A DNA stretch of 64,000 nucleotides from Thermus thermophilus (GCF_019974155.1 NZ_AP025158.1:62001-126000); one strand, 5' to 3'; counted from the first letter of the stretch, positions 8,209 to 16,095 are shown. Numbers and translations: made by a program. Notes: generated from the letters alone by a model not told the origin.

Positions 8209-8534
8209 TCACGCGAAGCGTAGGTTCGGCTTTTTTAGGAGGGCGATCTCCACTTCCTTTTTGCCGATGAGCTGTTCCAGGTCGCGGATCTTCTTCTCCA
8301 GCTCCTTCACAAGCTAGCCCTGACGGGCTGACCTTGGGTCTCGTTGGAGAAGATGGTGGCCCCCTTCTCCATGAGCTCCGCCTTCCACTTCACGATGGTG
8401 TTGGGGTGGACATTGTAGATGCGGGCGAGTTCCACCAGGCTCTTCTCCCCCTTGATGGCCTCCAGAGCTGCTTGAAACTTAACCTGTGGGGGTACCGCTT
8501 TGGGCTTCTTCACTAACCTCCCGGATGGGGTCAT
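8209..8534 (-). pseudogene. IS3 orfA (DNA-binding subunit), frameshifted
   Basis: The start is ATG at 8532-8534. The helix-turn-helix part is intact (ELARIYNVHPNTIVKWKAEL) and typical of IS3 orfA. After FSNETQ the frame hits a stop at 8307 because of the 23-nt hairpin insertion at 8311-8333. In another frame the normal leucine-zipper tail continues (LVKELEKKIRDLEQLIGKKE) to a stop at 8209. The full orfA would have been about 105 aa. Confidence 0.8.
8311..8333 (-). repeat. Short hairpin insertion in IS3 orfA
   Basis: This 23-nt stretch begins aagctagccctgac and ends gggctgacc on the plus strand. It folds as agccc-tgac-gggct and introduces the frame break in orfA. Its ends match the insertion at 8035-8054, in the same orientation. 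Confidence 0.5.
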
Positions 8535-8575
8535 CCTACATCAAAGTTGGCGTCTAGTCTAGGGGGTCCACATCC

Positions 8576-9205
8576 CTGAAGTACCTGAGGAAGTCCAGGA
8601 GGGGTGACGGCTCGGGGAGGGCTTTCCGCGGGAAGCAACACCGCTTCGCCTACGCCTCCCTTCTCCGGAAGGTCCACTCCTTGGCCCGGAAGAGAGGGGT
8701 CCAGGTGGTGGAGGTGAACCCGCGGGACACCTCCACCATCGGGATGCTCAAGTACGCCCCGCAGCTTTCCCTCTCCAAGGACGTGGCCGCCGCCTACGTG
8801 ATCGGGAGGAGGGCCTTGGGGTTCAGGGAGAAGCTTCCCAGAGGGTACGAGAGGCTTCTCCGGGACGAACGCTTCAGGGGCCACGTCCAGGGCTTCTACG
8901 CCTCCAGGGTGCAGGAACTCCGGGCCAAAAGAGCGCAGGAGCGCAACCCCTACCTGAGGCGCAGGCTTTCCCGGGAGATCGGGAGGGCGAAGCGCCACCT
9001 CTCCTTGCTTTCAAGCCTTCAGGGCTCACCGGGGAGCCAAGAGGGGTCAACCGAGGGAAGGAACTCCTTTGGCGCCAATCCCTGGAGGGTCTTGAGGGCA
9101 GGCCTCTTCCTTCCCCTCCTTGGGCGCGAGGTGCCGAGGGACCTCTCTCGCTTCAAGCCCACATCCTCTTCGGGGGATCGTAGGAGGGGTGGAGGGGAAG
9201 CTTAG
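8576..9205 (+). pseudogene. 3' part of an IS200/IS605-type tnpB gene
   Basis: The frame enters from the right edge of the IS3 element with no start of its own. It encodes KQHRFAYASLLRKVHSLARK followed by VVEVNPRDTSTIGMLKYA and AAAYVIGRRALGFREKLP, the last RuvC region of the OrfB/TnpB branch that ends in N-P-x-x-T-S-x-I-G and A-A-A-x-x-I-x-R-R. The RuvC-I and RuvC-II motifs are missing, so it cannot be an active RNA-guided nuclease. The last 60 residues look like read-through past the domain. A companion tnpA or guide-RNA scaffold could not be identified. Confidence 0.7.
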
Positions 9206-9236
9206 GTCCTCCTCCTGGTGGAGGGCCGGAGTGCGC

Positions 9237-9242
9237 TATAGT
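9237..9242 (+). promoter_or_regulatory. Candidate -10 box of the queuosine-precursor transporter
   Basis: TATAGT lies 9 bp before the ATG at 9252, which would give an almost leaderless transcript as often seen in Thermus. No convincing -35 hexamer stands 16-18 bp upstream. Confidence 0.4.
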
Positions 9243-9251
9243 TGACCAGGA

Positions 9252-9920
9252 ATGAGGTACCTGGACCTCCTCACCGCCCTCTTCGCCACGGTCCTCCTCG
9301 TCTCCAACGTGGCCTCCACCAAGCTCGTGGTCCTGGGGCCCTTCACCTTTGACGGGGGCACCCTCCTCTTCCCCCTGGCCTACATCTTCGGGGACGTCCT
9401 CACCGAGGTCTACGGCTACCGGAAAAGCCGTAGGGTCATCTGGATCGGCTTCCTCGCCCTCCTCCTCGCCACCCTCACCTTCCAAGCGGTGGCCGCCCTC
9501 CCCGCCCCGCCCGACGGGGAGAGCCAACGCCTCGGCGAGGCCTTCGGCCTCCTCCTCGGCCTCACCCCGAGGATCGTCTTGGGAAGCCTCACGGCCTACT
9601 TCCTCGGGGAGTTCGCCAACGCCTACGTCCTCGCCAAGCTGAAGGTGCGGACGGAGGGGCGCTTCTTCTGGCTTCGGGCCCTCGCCTCCACCCTGGTAGG
9701 CCAGGGGCTGGACACCGGGGTCTTCCTCCTCGTGGCCTTCTATGGGGTCTTCCCGAACGAGGTCCTCCTCGCCGTCTTCCTCTCCAACTACGCCTTCAAG
9801 CTCGGGGTGGAAGCCCTCATGCTCCCCGTCACCTACGCCGTGGTGGGCTTCCTGAAGCGGGCCGAGGGCCTGGACGTCTACGACCGGGACACGGACTTCA
9901 ACCCCTTCCGCCTGACATGA
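9252..9920 (+). CDS. Queuosine precursor transporter (YhhQ/VUT family, 222 aa)
   Basis: Inner-membrane protein of the DUF165 family, which imports 7-deazaguanine precursors for queuosine in tRNA. Family marks are LLVSNVASTKLVVLGPFTF, then LLFPLAYIFGDVLTEVYGYR near residue 50 and the C-terminal GQGLDTGVFLLVAF and NYAFKLGVEALMLPVTY blocks. Five to six hydrophobic segments are visible. Its stop overlaps the start of the aldo/keto reductase by 4 bp (ATGA), so they are translationally coupled. The assignment to the family is strong; the exact substrate (preQ0, preQ1 or other) is inferred. Confidence 0.88.
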   Translation: MRYLDLLTALFATVLLVSNVASTKLVVLGPFTFDGGTLLFPLAYIFGDVLTEVYGYRKSRRVIWIGFLALLLATLTFQAVAALPAPPDGESQRLGEAFGLLLGLTPRIVLGSLTAYFLGEFANAYVLAKLKVRTEGRFFWLRALASTLVGQGLDTGVFLLVAFYGVFPNEVLLAVFLSNYAFKLGVEALMLPVTYAVVGFLKRAEGLDVYDRDTDFNPFRLT

Positions 9921-10804
9921 ACCCTCTTTTTGGACACGCCATGGGCGTGGGCACCTGGGCCTGGGGGGACCGGCTTTTCTGGGGCTACGGCCGGGGCTAC
10001 GGGGAAAGGGAGCTCTTTGAGGCTTACCGGGCGAGCCTCGAGGCGGGCCTCCGCCTCTTTGACACCGCGGAGTTCTACGGCTTCGGCCTCTCGGAGAGGC
10101 TCCTTGGCCGCTTCATGGCGGAGGGCGGGGAGAGGCCCTACCTCGTCACCAAGTTCTTCCCCTACCCCTGGCGCCTCTCCCGGAAGGACCTGCTAAGGGC
10201 CCTCCGGGGAAGCCTTCTGCGGCTTGGGGTGGAGGCCGTGGACCTCTACCTCCTCCACTGGCCCTGGCCCCCCGTGCCCTTAAGGGTCTGGGCCGAGGCC
10301 CTGGCGGAGGCCTACGAGAGGGGCCTGGCCCGGGGGGTGGGGGTGTGCAACGTCTCCTTGGCCCAGCTGGAGGAGGTGAAGGGGGTCCTCGAGGCCCACG
10401 GGGTGCCCCTTCTCGCCCTCCAGGTGGAGTACAACCTCCTGCAAAGGGCCTGGGAGCCCCACCTTCCCCACCTGCGCCGGGAGGGCATCGCCCTCATGGC
10501 CTACAGCCCCCTGGCCATGGGCTGGCTCACGGGGAAGCTGAGCCCGGAAAACCCCCCGAGGGACTACCGGGGGCGCAAGTACCGGCCCTTTCTGGGAAGG
10601 CTCAAGGGGCTTCTCCCCCGCCTCCTCCGCCTGGCGGAGGCCAAGGGGGTGAGCCCTTCGGCCATCGCCCTCCGCTACCTCGTGGAAAAGGGCGCCCTCC
10701 CCATCCCGGGAGCCAAGAACGAGGCCCAGGCCCGCGCCAACGCCGAGGCCTTAAGGATCGTCCTCACCCCGGAGGAGTTGGCCCTTCTGGAGGAGGGGGC
10801 GTAA
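9917..10804 (+). CDS. Aldo/keto reductase (295 aa)
   Basis: NADPH-dependent oxidoreductase of the AKR superfamily, a TIM barrel. Family blocks are GLRLFDTAEFYGFGLSERLLG with catalytic Asp and Tyr, VTKFFPYPW with the catalytic Lys, DLYLLHWPWPPVPL with the catalytic His, GVGVCNVSLAQLEEV, and LALQVEYNLLQR. The C-terminal PIPGAKNEAQARANA binds the adenine-phosphate of the cofactor. The substrate cannot be told from sequence. It starts inside the stop of the upstream transporter and ends 11 bp before purA, so the three probably share a transcript. Confidence 0.9.
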   Translation: MNPLFGHAMGVGTWAWGDRLFWGYGRGYGERELFEAYRASLEAGLRLFDTAEFYGFGLSERLLGRFMAEGGERPYLVTKFFPYPWRLSRKDLLRALRGSLLRLGVEAVDLYLLHWPWPPVPLRVWAEALAEAYERGLARGVGVCNVSLAQLEEVKGVLEAHGVPLLALQVEYNLLQRAWEPHLPHLRREGIALMAYSPLAMGWLTGKLSPENPPRDYRGRKYRPFLGRLKGLLPRLLRLAEAKGVSPSAIALRYLVEKGALPIPGAKNEAQARANAEALRIVLTPEELALLEEGA

Positions 10805-10815
10805 GCTTTAGGGGG

Positions 10816-12042
10816 ATGCCGGGGATCGCCATCATCGGGGCGCAGTGGGGCGACGAGGGCAAGGGCAAGGTGGTGGACGTCCTGGCCCGGGAAGCCGACT
10901 ACGTGATCCGCTACCAAGGCGGGGCCAACGCCGGCCACACCGTGGTGGCCGAGGGCAAGGTCTTCAAGCTCAACCTCCTGCCCTCGGGGGTCATCCACCC
11001 CCACGCGGTGAACGTCCTGGCCGACGGGATGGTCATTGACCCCTTCCGCTTCCAGGAGGAGGTGGAAGGCCTGCGGAAGGAGGGGTTTGACCCCAAGATC
11101 CTGGTCTCGGAAAGGGCCCACCTCGTCCTCCCCCACCACAAGCACGTGGAAAGCCGCCACAACTTCGTGGGCACCACGGGGCGCGGCATCGGCCCCGCCT
11201 ACTCCGACCGGGCGAGAAGGGTGGGGATCCGGGCCGGGGACCTTTTGGACGAGGCCACCTTGAGGGAGAGGGTGCGCCGCCTCCTCGCCGAGAAGCCCAA
11301 CTCCACCCGGGAGGCGGGCTGGGACACGGAGGAAAAGGCCCTCGCCGACCTCCACCGCATGCGGGAGATCCTGAGCCCCTACATCGCCGACACGGGGAGC
11401 CTCCTCCGGGAGGCCTGGCGCAAGGGGAAGCGCCTCCTCTTTGAAGGAGCCCAGGCCACCCTGCTGGACCTGAACTACGGCACCTACCCCTACGTCACGA
11501 GCTCCCACCCCACGGTGGGGGGGATCCTGGTGGGGACGGGCCTCTCCCACAAGGCCATCACCAAGGTCTACGGGGTGGCCAAGGCCTACACCACGAGGGT
11601 AGGAGAAGGCCCCTTCCCCACGGAGCTCCAGGGGGAGCTCGCCCACCACCTCCGAGAAAAGGGCGGCGAGTACGGCACCACCACGGGAAGGCCCAGGAGG
11701 GTGGGCTGGCTGGACCTGGTGGCCCTCCGGTACGCCTGCGAGGTGAACGGCTTTGACGGCCTCGTCCTCACCAAGCTGGACGTGCTCTCCGGGCTGGAGA
11801 AGGTCAAGGTGGCCGTGGAGTACCTGGACGGGGCCCGCCCGGGGGAGGCGAGCCCGGAGGCGGTGCGCTACCTGGAGCTTCCGGGCTGGGGCGACCTCTC
11901 CCACGTGAGGCGCCGGGAGGACCTCCCCGCAAACCTCCTCCGCTACCTGGAGCTCGTGGAGGAGCACACCGGGGTCCCCGTGGTCCTCTTCTCCACGAGC
12001 CCCAGGCGGGAGGACACCTTCGGAGCGGTGAGCTGGGTCTAA
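10816..12042 (+). CDS. purA: Adenylosuccinate synthetase (408 aa)
   Basis: Catalyses IMP + Asp + GTP to adenylosuccinate, the first step from IMP to AMP. The N-terminal GAQWGDEGKGKVVD P-loop carries the catalytic Asp, and the IRYQGGANAGHTVV block carries the catalytic His. FVGTTGRGIGPAYSDR, FEGAQATLLD and TTTGRPRRVGWLD are the IMP/Asp-binding loops. The length is slightly under the usual 425-430 aa. The start at ATG 10816 gives the normal N-terminus MPGIAIIGAQWG with GGGGG-rich upstream sequence. It lies directly behind the aldo/keto reductase. Confidence 0.96.
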   Translation: MPGIAIIGAQWGDEGKGKVVDVLAREADYVIRYQGGANAGHTVVAEGKVFKLNLLPSGVIHPHAVNVLADGMVIDPFRFQEEVEGLRKEGFDPKILVSERAHLVLPHHKHVESRHNFVGTTGRGIGPAYSDRARRVGIRAGDLLDEATLRERVRRLLAEKPNSTREAGWDTEEKALADLHRMREILSPYIADTGSLLREAWRKGKRLLFEGAQATLLDLNYGTYPYVTSSHPTVGGILVGTGLSHKAITKVYGVAKAYTTRVGEGPFPTELQGELAHHLREKGGEYGTTTGRPRRVGWLDLVALRYACEVNGFDGLVLTKLDVLSGLEKVKVAVEYLDGARPGEASPEAVRYLELPGWGDLSHVRRREDLPANLLRYLELVEEHTGVPVVLFSTSPRREDTFGAVSWV

Positions 12043-12046
12043 GGGT

Positions 12047-12838
12047 CTACCCCAGACGGGAGACGCGCAGGAGGAACCTCTTCTCCACGGGGAAGGGCCG
12101 GTCCAGGTCGCCGAGCTCCGCCTCGGCCCAGGCCCAAAGCCGCTCCATCACCCGGGCGTGGACGGGCTCGGGGAGGCCTTGGGTGAAGGAGTAGAGCCGC
12201 TCCGAGAGGGCCTCGAGGGCCTCCCGCGGCGTCCTTTCCTCCCGCCAGCGGGCCACCTCCCGCGTCCTGGGCTTGAGGCCCAAGCGCCGCAGGGCCTCCT
12301 CCACCTCCTTAAGCCGCTTGGCGTGAAGCCCCCGCTCCACGGGAAAGCCCTCCTCGGCGGCGAAGGCGCGCCAGCGCTCCTGGAGGGTCCACTCCGGGCT
12401 TTCCTCCGCCTGGTCCCACCCCTCCAGAAGGGCGCCCCCGGGCTTCAGGACCCGGATGGCCTCGGCCAGGACCTTGGGCCAGTCGGGGACGAGGTGCCAG
12501 AGGTGGACGACGATGACCCCGTGGACGCTCTCGTCCGGGAGGGGGATGGCCCGGGCGTCCGCCTGGACGACCTGGACCTTGCGGTCCACCCCCGCGATCT
12601 TCTGGCGGAAGACCTCCAGCATGGCGGCATCGGCATCCAGGGCGATGTACCGGTACCCCCGGGCGATGAGGGGAAGGGCGATGCGCCCCGTGCCCACCCC
12701 GAGCTCCAGGAACACGGGCTCCTCCCCCTTCGGGTGCACCGCGGAGGCCATGGCCGTGGCGATCTGGCCCGCCACCTCGGGCGGGTGGGCCCTCAGCCTG
12801 TCGTAGGCGTAGGCCACCCTCAAGAGGGCGCTGGACAT
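12047..12838 (-). CDS. SAM-dependent methyltransferase (class I, 263 aa)
   Basis: Rossmann-fold methyltransferase of unknown substrate. Motif I is FLELGVGTGRIALPL near residue 45, followed by IALDADAAMLEVFRQK, then VVQADARAIPLPDESVHGVI and the LWHLVPDWPKVLAEAIRVLKPGG block. This order matches the Methyltransf_11/25 group. The C-terminal third is helical and rich in Glu and Arg. It is divergently transcribed from the nucleotidylyltransferase with 33 bp between the two starts. It converges with purA, leaving only 4 bp. Confidence 0.8.
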   Translation of the reverse strand: MSSALLRVAYAYDRLRAHPPEVAGQIATAMASAVHPKGEEPVFLELGVGTGRIALPLIARGYRYIALDADAAMLEVFRQKIAGVDRKVQVVQADARAIPLPDESVHGVIVVHLWHLVPDWPKVLAEAIRVLKPGGALLEGWDQAEESPEWTLQERWRAFAAEEGFPVERGLHAKRLKEVEEALRRLGLKPRTREVARWREERTPREALEALSERLYSFTQGLPEPVHARVMERLWAWAEAELGDLDRPFPVEKRFLLRVSRLG

Positions 12839-12847
12839 CCTTACCTT

Positions 12848-12864
12848 ATTCTACGGGGTATGCT
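12848..12864. promoter_or_regulatory. Divergent -10 boxes between methyltransferase and nucleotidylyltransferase
   Basis: On the minus strand TAGAAT (12853-12848) stands 9 bp before the methyltransferase ATG. On the plus strand TATGCT (12859-12864) stands 7 bp before the other ATG. Both would give nearly leaderless mRNAs from one 33-bp gap. The -35 elements would lie inside the opposite coding regions and are weak. Confidence 0.45.
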
Positions 12865-12871
12865 TTAGGGC

Positions 12872-13918
12872 ATGAAAGGGCTCATCCTGGCCGCGGGAAG
12901 GGGCACGAGGCTTCGTCCCCTGACCCACACCCGCCCCAAGCCCGCCATCCGGGTGGCGGGGCGGCCCATCATCCACTACGCCGTGGAGAACCTCCTGGAG
13001 GCCGGGGTCCGGGAGATCGGGGTCGTGGTCTCCCCGGAGACCGAGCGGGACCTGAAGGTGGCCCTCGAGGGCTACCCCGTCCGCTATGTCCTTCAGGAGG
13101 AACCCCAGGGGCTGGCCCACGCGGTGGACGTGGCCCGGGACTTCCTGGGGGAAAGCCCCTTCGTCCTCTACCTGGGGGACAACCTCTTCCAAAAGGGCAT
13201 CCGGCGCTTCCTGGGGGCCTTCAAGCCCGGCGTGAGCGCCGTCATCGCCCTGGTACGGGTGGAAGACCCAAGGCAGTTCGGCGTGGCCGTCCTGGAGGGC
13301 CACCGGGTGGTGCGGCTTTTGGAAAAGCCCAAGGATCCCCCCTCGGACCTGGCGGTGGCCGGGGTCTACGTCTTCTCCCCCGAGGTTTTGGAGGTCGTCC
13401 GGGGCCTCAAGCCCTCCGCCCGGGGGGAGTACGAGATCACCGACGCCCTCCAGGGCCTCATTGACCGGGGCAAAACGGTGGTGGGCGTGGAGGTGGAGGG
13501 CTGGTGGAAGGACACGGGCCGCCACCGGGACCTCCTGGACGCGAACCGGCTCCTCCTCGAGGAGCTCACCCCCAAGGTGGAGGGGGACGTGGTGGAGAGC
13601 CAGCTCACGGGCCGGGTGGTGGTGGAGAAGGGGGCGAAGGTGGTGCGGAGCACCGTGATCGGCCCCGCCCACATCGGCGCGGGCGCCGTGGTGGAGGAGG
13701 CCTTCGTGGGCCCCTTCACCTCCGTGGGGCCCCGGGCCCGGGTGGTGCGGTCGGAGGTGGAGTACTCCCTCCTAGAGGAGGAGGCCGTGGTGGAGGAGGT
13801 CCGCCTCCGCCTCCAGGAGTGCATCCTCGGCGTCCAAGCCGAGGTGAAGAGCCGAAACGGCCTCCCCCGGGCCCACCGCCTCATCCTCGGGGACCTCTCC
13901 CAGGTGGAGCTGGCCTGA
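12872..13918 (+). CDS. Sugar-1-phosphate nucleotidylyltransferase with beta-helix tail (348 aa)
   Basis: Probably glucose-1-phosphate thymidylyltransferase of the long RmlA type. The N-terminal Rossmann-like domain has GLILAAGRGTRLRPLTHTRPK (nucleotide binding) and LYLGDNLFQKG, plus EKPKDPPSDLAVAGVYVF and the WWKDTGRHRDLLDANR block. The last 100 residues form a hexapeptide-repeat left-handed helix (GAKVVRSTVIGPAHIGAGAVV), which short RmlA enzymes lack. The role would be to supply dTDP-glucose or a similar donor for cell-surface sugars. birA begins 4 bp after the stop. Confidence 0.82.
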   Translation: MKGLILAAGRGTRLRPLTHTRPKPAIRVAGRPIIHYAVENLLEAGVREIGVVVSPETERDLKVALEGYPVRYVLQEEPQGLAHAVDVARDFLGESPFVLYLGDNLFQKGIRRFLGAFKPGVSAVIALVRVEDPRQFGVAVLEGHRVVRLLEKPKDPPSDLAVAGVYVFSPEVLEVVRGLKPSARGEYEITDALQGLIDRGKTVVGVEVEGWWKDTGRHRDLLDANRLLLEELTPKVEGDVVESQLTGRVVVEKGAKVVRSTVIGPAHIGAGAVVEEAFVGPFTSVGPRARVVRSEVEYSLLEEEAVVEEVRLRLQECILGVQAEVKSRNGLPRAHRLILGDLSQVELA

Positions 13919-13921
13919 GGG

Positions 13922-14806
13922 ATGCCCGGGCTTTTGGACCTCCTCACGGAGTCCTGGCAAAGCGGCGAGGCCCTGGCCCGAGCCTTGGGGGTGAGCCGGG
14001 CCGCCGTCTCCAAGGAGGCCGGGCGGCTCCGGGTGGAAGGCTACCCCGTGGAGGTCTCCCGCCGGGGCTACCGCATCCTCCCCGGGACCCCCCTCCCCCA
14101 CCTCTTCCGCCCCCAAGGCCGCCTGGGGAGGCCCTACCGCTACCTGGGCCGGGTGGGGAGCACCCAGGACGTCCTAAGGGCCTGGGCGGAGGAGGGCGCC
14201 CCCGAGGGGGCCCTGGTCCTCGCCGAGGTCCAGGAACGGGGCCGGGGCAGGCGGGGCCGCCCCTGGGAAAGCCGCCCTGGGGGAAGCCTCACCTTCTCCC
14301 TCCTCCTAAGGCCAAGCCTCCCCCTCCCCGCCCTCGGGCTTTTGCCCCTCCTCGCGGGCCTCGCCCTGTGGGAAGGGGTGGGGGTGGGGGGTCTCAAGTG
14401 GCCTAACGACCTCCTGGCCCAAGACGGGCGCAAGCTCGCCGGGGTGCTCCTGGAGGCCAAGGCCGAGGGGGAGGAGGTGGCCTACGCCCTCCTGGGCGTG
14501 GGGGTGAACGTGGCCTGGGCGCCGGAGGGGGCGGCCTTCCTCCAGGAGTTCGCCCCCCTCTCCCGGCGGGAGGTCCTGGAAGGCTTCCTCCTGAGGCTGG
14601 AGGCCCTCCTTCCCCTCCTGGAAACCCCGGAAGCCCTTCTGGACCGCTACCGCCAGGCCTCCTACACCCTGGGGCGAAGGGTGCGGGTGCGCACGGGCAA
14701 AGGGGTGGTGGAGGGCCTGGCCGAGGACGTCCTCCCCGACGGGAGCCTCCTCGTGGACGGGGTGCGGGTGGGGGCGGGGGAGGTGGAGCTTTTGCCCCTC
14801 CTTTAA
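13922..14806 (+). CDS. birA: Biotin--[acetyl-CoA-carboxylase] ligase with HTH domain (294 aa)
   Basis: Attaches biotin to carboxylase carrier proteins via biotinyl-AMP. Residues 1-60 form a winged helix (SGEALARALGVSRAAVSKEAGRLR), so it may also act as a repressor of biotin genes. The catalytic domain shows VGSTQDVLRAW, the GRGRRGRPWESRPGGSLTFS biotin/ATP loop (like E. coli GRGRRGRxWxSP), LKWPNDLLAQDGRKLAGVLLE and the C-terminal SH3-like barrel (GRRVRVRTGKGVVEGLAEDV). No biotin gene or carboxylase is adjacent in the window. Confidence 0.92.
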   Translation: MPGLLDLLTESWQSGEALARALGVSRAAVSKEAGRLRVEGYPVEVSRRGYRILPGTPLPHLFRPQGRLGRPYRYLGRVGSTQDVLRAWAEEGAPEGALVLAEVQERGRGRRGRPWESRPGGSLTFSLLLRPSLPLPALGLLPLLAGLALWEGVGVGGLKWPNDLLAQDGRKLAGVLLEAKAEGEEVAYALLGVGVNVAWAPEGAAFLQEFAPLSRREVLEGFLLRLEALLPLLETPEALLDRYRQASYTLGRRVRVRTGKGVVEGLAEDVLPDGSLLVDGVRVGAGEVELLPLL

Positions 14807-14810
14807 CCCA

Positions 14811-14843
14811 CCCCATGCGGGCTTGCGCCGGCACGGGGGCCCC
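14811..14843. repeat. Palindromic intergenic repeat, unit 1
   Basis: The sequence starts ccccatgcgggcttgcgcc and ends gggggcccc. It shares a 25-bp core with the unit at 27998-28027 (two mismatches) and the motif ggcttgcgcc with the hairpin at 32139-32166. Lying just after birA it may also terminate transcription. Confidence 0.55.
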
Positions 14844-14870
14844 AGCCCCAGGGGTATGAGTGAGGTAGGC

Positions 14871-14900
14871 TTAGATTTTCCCAAGCAGATGTGCTAGGAT
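14871..14900 (+). promoter_or_regulatory. Candidate promoter of the DUF2203 gene
   Basis: TTAGAT (14871-14876), an 18-bp spacer and TAGGAT (14895-14900) precede the ATG at 14911 by 10 bp. This is the AT-richest stretch of the birA-DUF2203 gap. Confidence 0.45.
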
Positions 14901-14910
14901 AGGGGCAGGT

Positions 14911-15336
14911 ATGTTCGCCCGCATCTTCACCAAGGAAGAAGCGGACGCCCTCCTGCCCGAGATCCAGAGGGTCCTCTCCCAGATGCGCCAGGCCCGGGCG
15001 GAGCTCAAGGAGGCCCAGGCCCGCCTTCCCGAGGCCCGGGGGCTTGAGCGGCGGGCCCTGGAGGAGGAGGTCCGCTTCCTCCTGGGCTCCCTCGAGGCCG
15101 ACGCCCGCTACCTGGCCTCCCTGGGCGTCTTCCTCAAGGACCTGGACCGGGGCCTGGTGGACTTCCCCGCCCGCCTTGGGGGCGAGGTGGTCTTCCTCTG
15201 CTGGCAGGAGGGGGAGCCCGAGGTGGCCCACTACCACCCCCTCTCCGGGGGCTTCGCCGAGCGCAGGCCCCTCGCCGAGGAGGCCCCTACCCTTCCCCAG
15301 AAGGCCCGCCCCGGCGAAAGGCGTCCAGGCGCCTGA
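14911..15336 (+). CDS. DUF2203 family protein (141 aa)
   Basis: Member of a small uncharacterised family (DUF2203) common in Deinococcus-Thermus and Firmicutes. The N-terminal FTKEEADALLPEIQRVLSQM is the family signature. A long charged helix follows (about residues 20-70), then a C-terminal beta part, KDLDRGLVDFPARLGGEVVFLCW and GEPEVAHYHPLSGGFAERRPL. Function is unknown. The last 50 bp overlap the 3' end of the convergent zincin gene, which suggests the C-terminal tail is not tightly constrained. Confidence 0.8.
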   Translation: MFARIFTKEEADALLPEIQRVLSQMRQARAELKEAQARLPEARGLERRALEEEVRFLLGSLEADARYLASLGVFLKDLDRGLVDFPARLGGEVVFLCWQEGEPEVAHYHPLSGGFAERRPLAEEAPTLPQKARPGERRPGA

Positions 15337-15679
15337 GGTCTTCCCGGACGAGGTCGTCCCGCCCCGCCAGGGACTCCAGGTGGTGCTTAAGCTCGTGGAG
15401 GAGGGTTTCCCACACCTCGGCCTCCCAGTCAAACCCCTCCCCCGCCACCTCCAAAAAAGAGCCGTAGTAGAGGGCGATGTGCCGCCCCAAGCCCTCAAAC
15501 CCCCCGAAGGCCGAAGGCGGCCCCGGGTCCAGGTACTCCCCCAGGCGCCACACCCCCTCAAGCCCTGGCTCCGGCTTGGCCTGAGGTAGGACGTGCACCC
15601 CCTGAAGCCCCCGCTTGAACTCCTCGGGGACCTCCTCCCAAAGCCTCTCCACCAGCTTTACGAAGGCCTCGTAGGTCAT
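15287..15679 (-). CDS. Putative zinc metallopeptidase of the zincin_1 type (130 aa)
   Basis: A small HExxH-like protein related to the minimal-gluzincin family PF06262. The helix VWETLLHELKHHLESLAG near residue 103 carries H-E-L-K-H, the zinc-binding motif, and an Asp a few residues on may act as third ligand. Preceding strands HIALYYGSFLEV fit the family. Substrate is unknown. The start at 15679 (MTYEAFV) overlaps the rlmH stop by 4 bp, so the two are coupled; longer starts upstream would run through rlmH. Confidence 0.75.
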   Translation of the reverse strand: MTYEAFVKLVERLWEEVPEEFKRGLQGVHVLPQAKPEPGLEGVWRLGEYLDPGPPSAFGGFEGLGRHIALYYGSFLEVAGEGFDWEAEVWETLLHELKHHLESLAGRDDLVREDLRRLDAFRRGGPSGEG

Positions 15680-16089
15680 GGCCGGTGGTAGGGGTGCCCC
15701 GCCCGCAAGGTGAGGACGCGGTAGAGCTGCTCCATGAGGACGAGGAGGGCGAGCTCGTGCTGCAAGGTGAGGGGGGAGAGGGCAAGGAGGAGGTCCGCCT
15801 CCCGCCGCACCGCCTCCGGGTGCCCCTCGGCCCCGCCCACGAGGAAGGCCACCCGCTCCCCCTCCCAGGCAAGGAGCCTCCGGTAGAGCTCCTCGGTGGT
15901 CAAGAGCCTCCCCCGCTCGTCCAGGACCACCTTCCGGTGGCCCTCCGCCTTGGGGAGGAGCTCCTCCCCTCTCCGAACGAAGACCAGGTCCAAAGGGGCG
16001 TACCTCCGCATGCGCCTCGCGTACTCCTCCACCCCGAGCCGGGCGTAGGCCAGCCGGGGCCGTCCCACGGCCACCACCCGAAGCCGCAC
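15676..16089 (-). CDS. rlmH: 23S rRNA (pseudouridine1915-N3)-methyltransferase RlmH (137 aa)
   Basis: SPOUT-class enzyme that methylates pseudouridine 1915 in helix 69 of 23S rRNA in the assembled ribosome. The C-terminal knot is visible: VAFLVGGAEGHPEAVRREAD binds SAM, and LSPLTLQHELALLVLMEQLYRVLTLRAGHPYHRP is the strictly conserved family end. The length is lower than the usual 155 aa through a shorter N-terminal half. The start is GTG at 16089. A TAGGAT box at 16101-16096 is only 6 bp upstream, so the mRNA is probably leaderless. Confidence 0.93.
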   Translation of the reverse strand: MRLRVVAVGRPRLAYARLGVEEYARRMRRYAPLDLVFVRRGEELLPKAEGHRKVVLDERGRLLTTEELYRRLLAWEGERVAFLVGGAEGHPEAVRREADLLLALSPLTLQHELALLVLMEQLYRVLTLRAGHPYHRP

Positions 16090-16095
16090 CCCCTG

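Larger units (their letters stand above)
5925..8572 (-). mobile_element. IS3-family element, split by IS256 copy B
   Basis: Imperfect terminal inverted repeats (tgatccagccccctaaac at the left; tgtggaccccctagac read inward from the right) with TG...CA tips bound an orfA/orfB pair on the reverse strand, the IS3 layout. Removing the 1258-bp IS256 copy and one copy of its 8-bp duplication restores about 1.4 kb, a normal IS3 size. Both ORFs also carry frameshifts, so the element is dead. No clear target duplication is visible because both flanks are other relics. Confidence 0.82.

Noticed and set aside
10345-12042. 565-aa frame that would fuse an upstream part to purA
   Set aside because: The first part is an out-of-frame reading of the aldo/keto reductase. 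PurA clearly begins at 10816.
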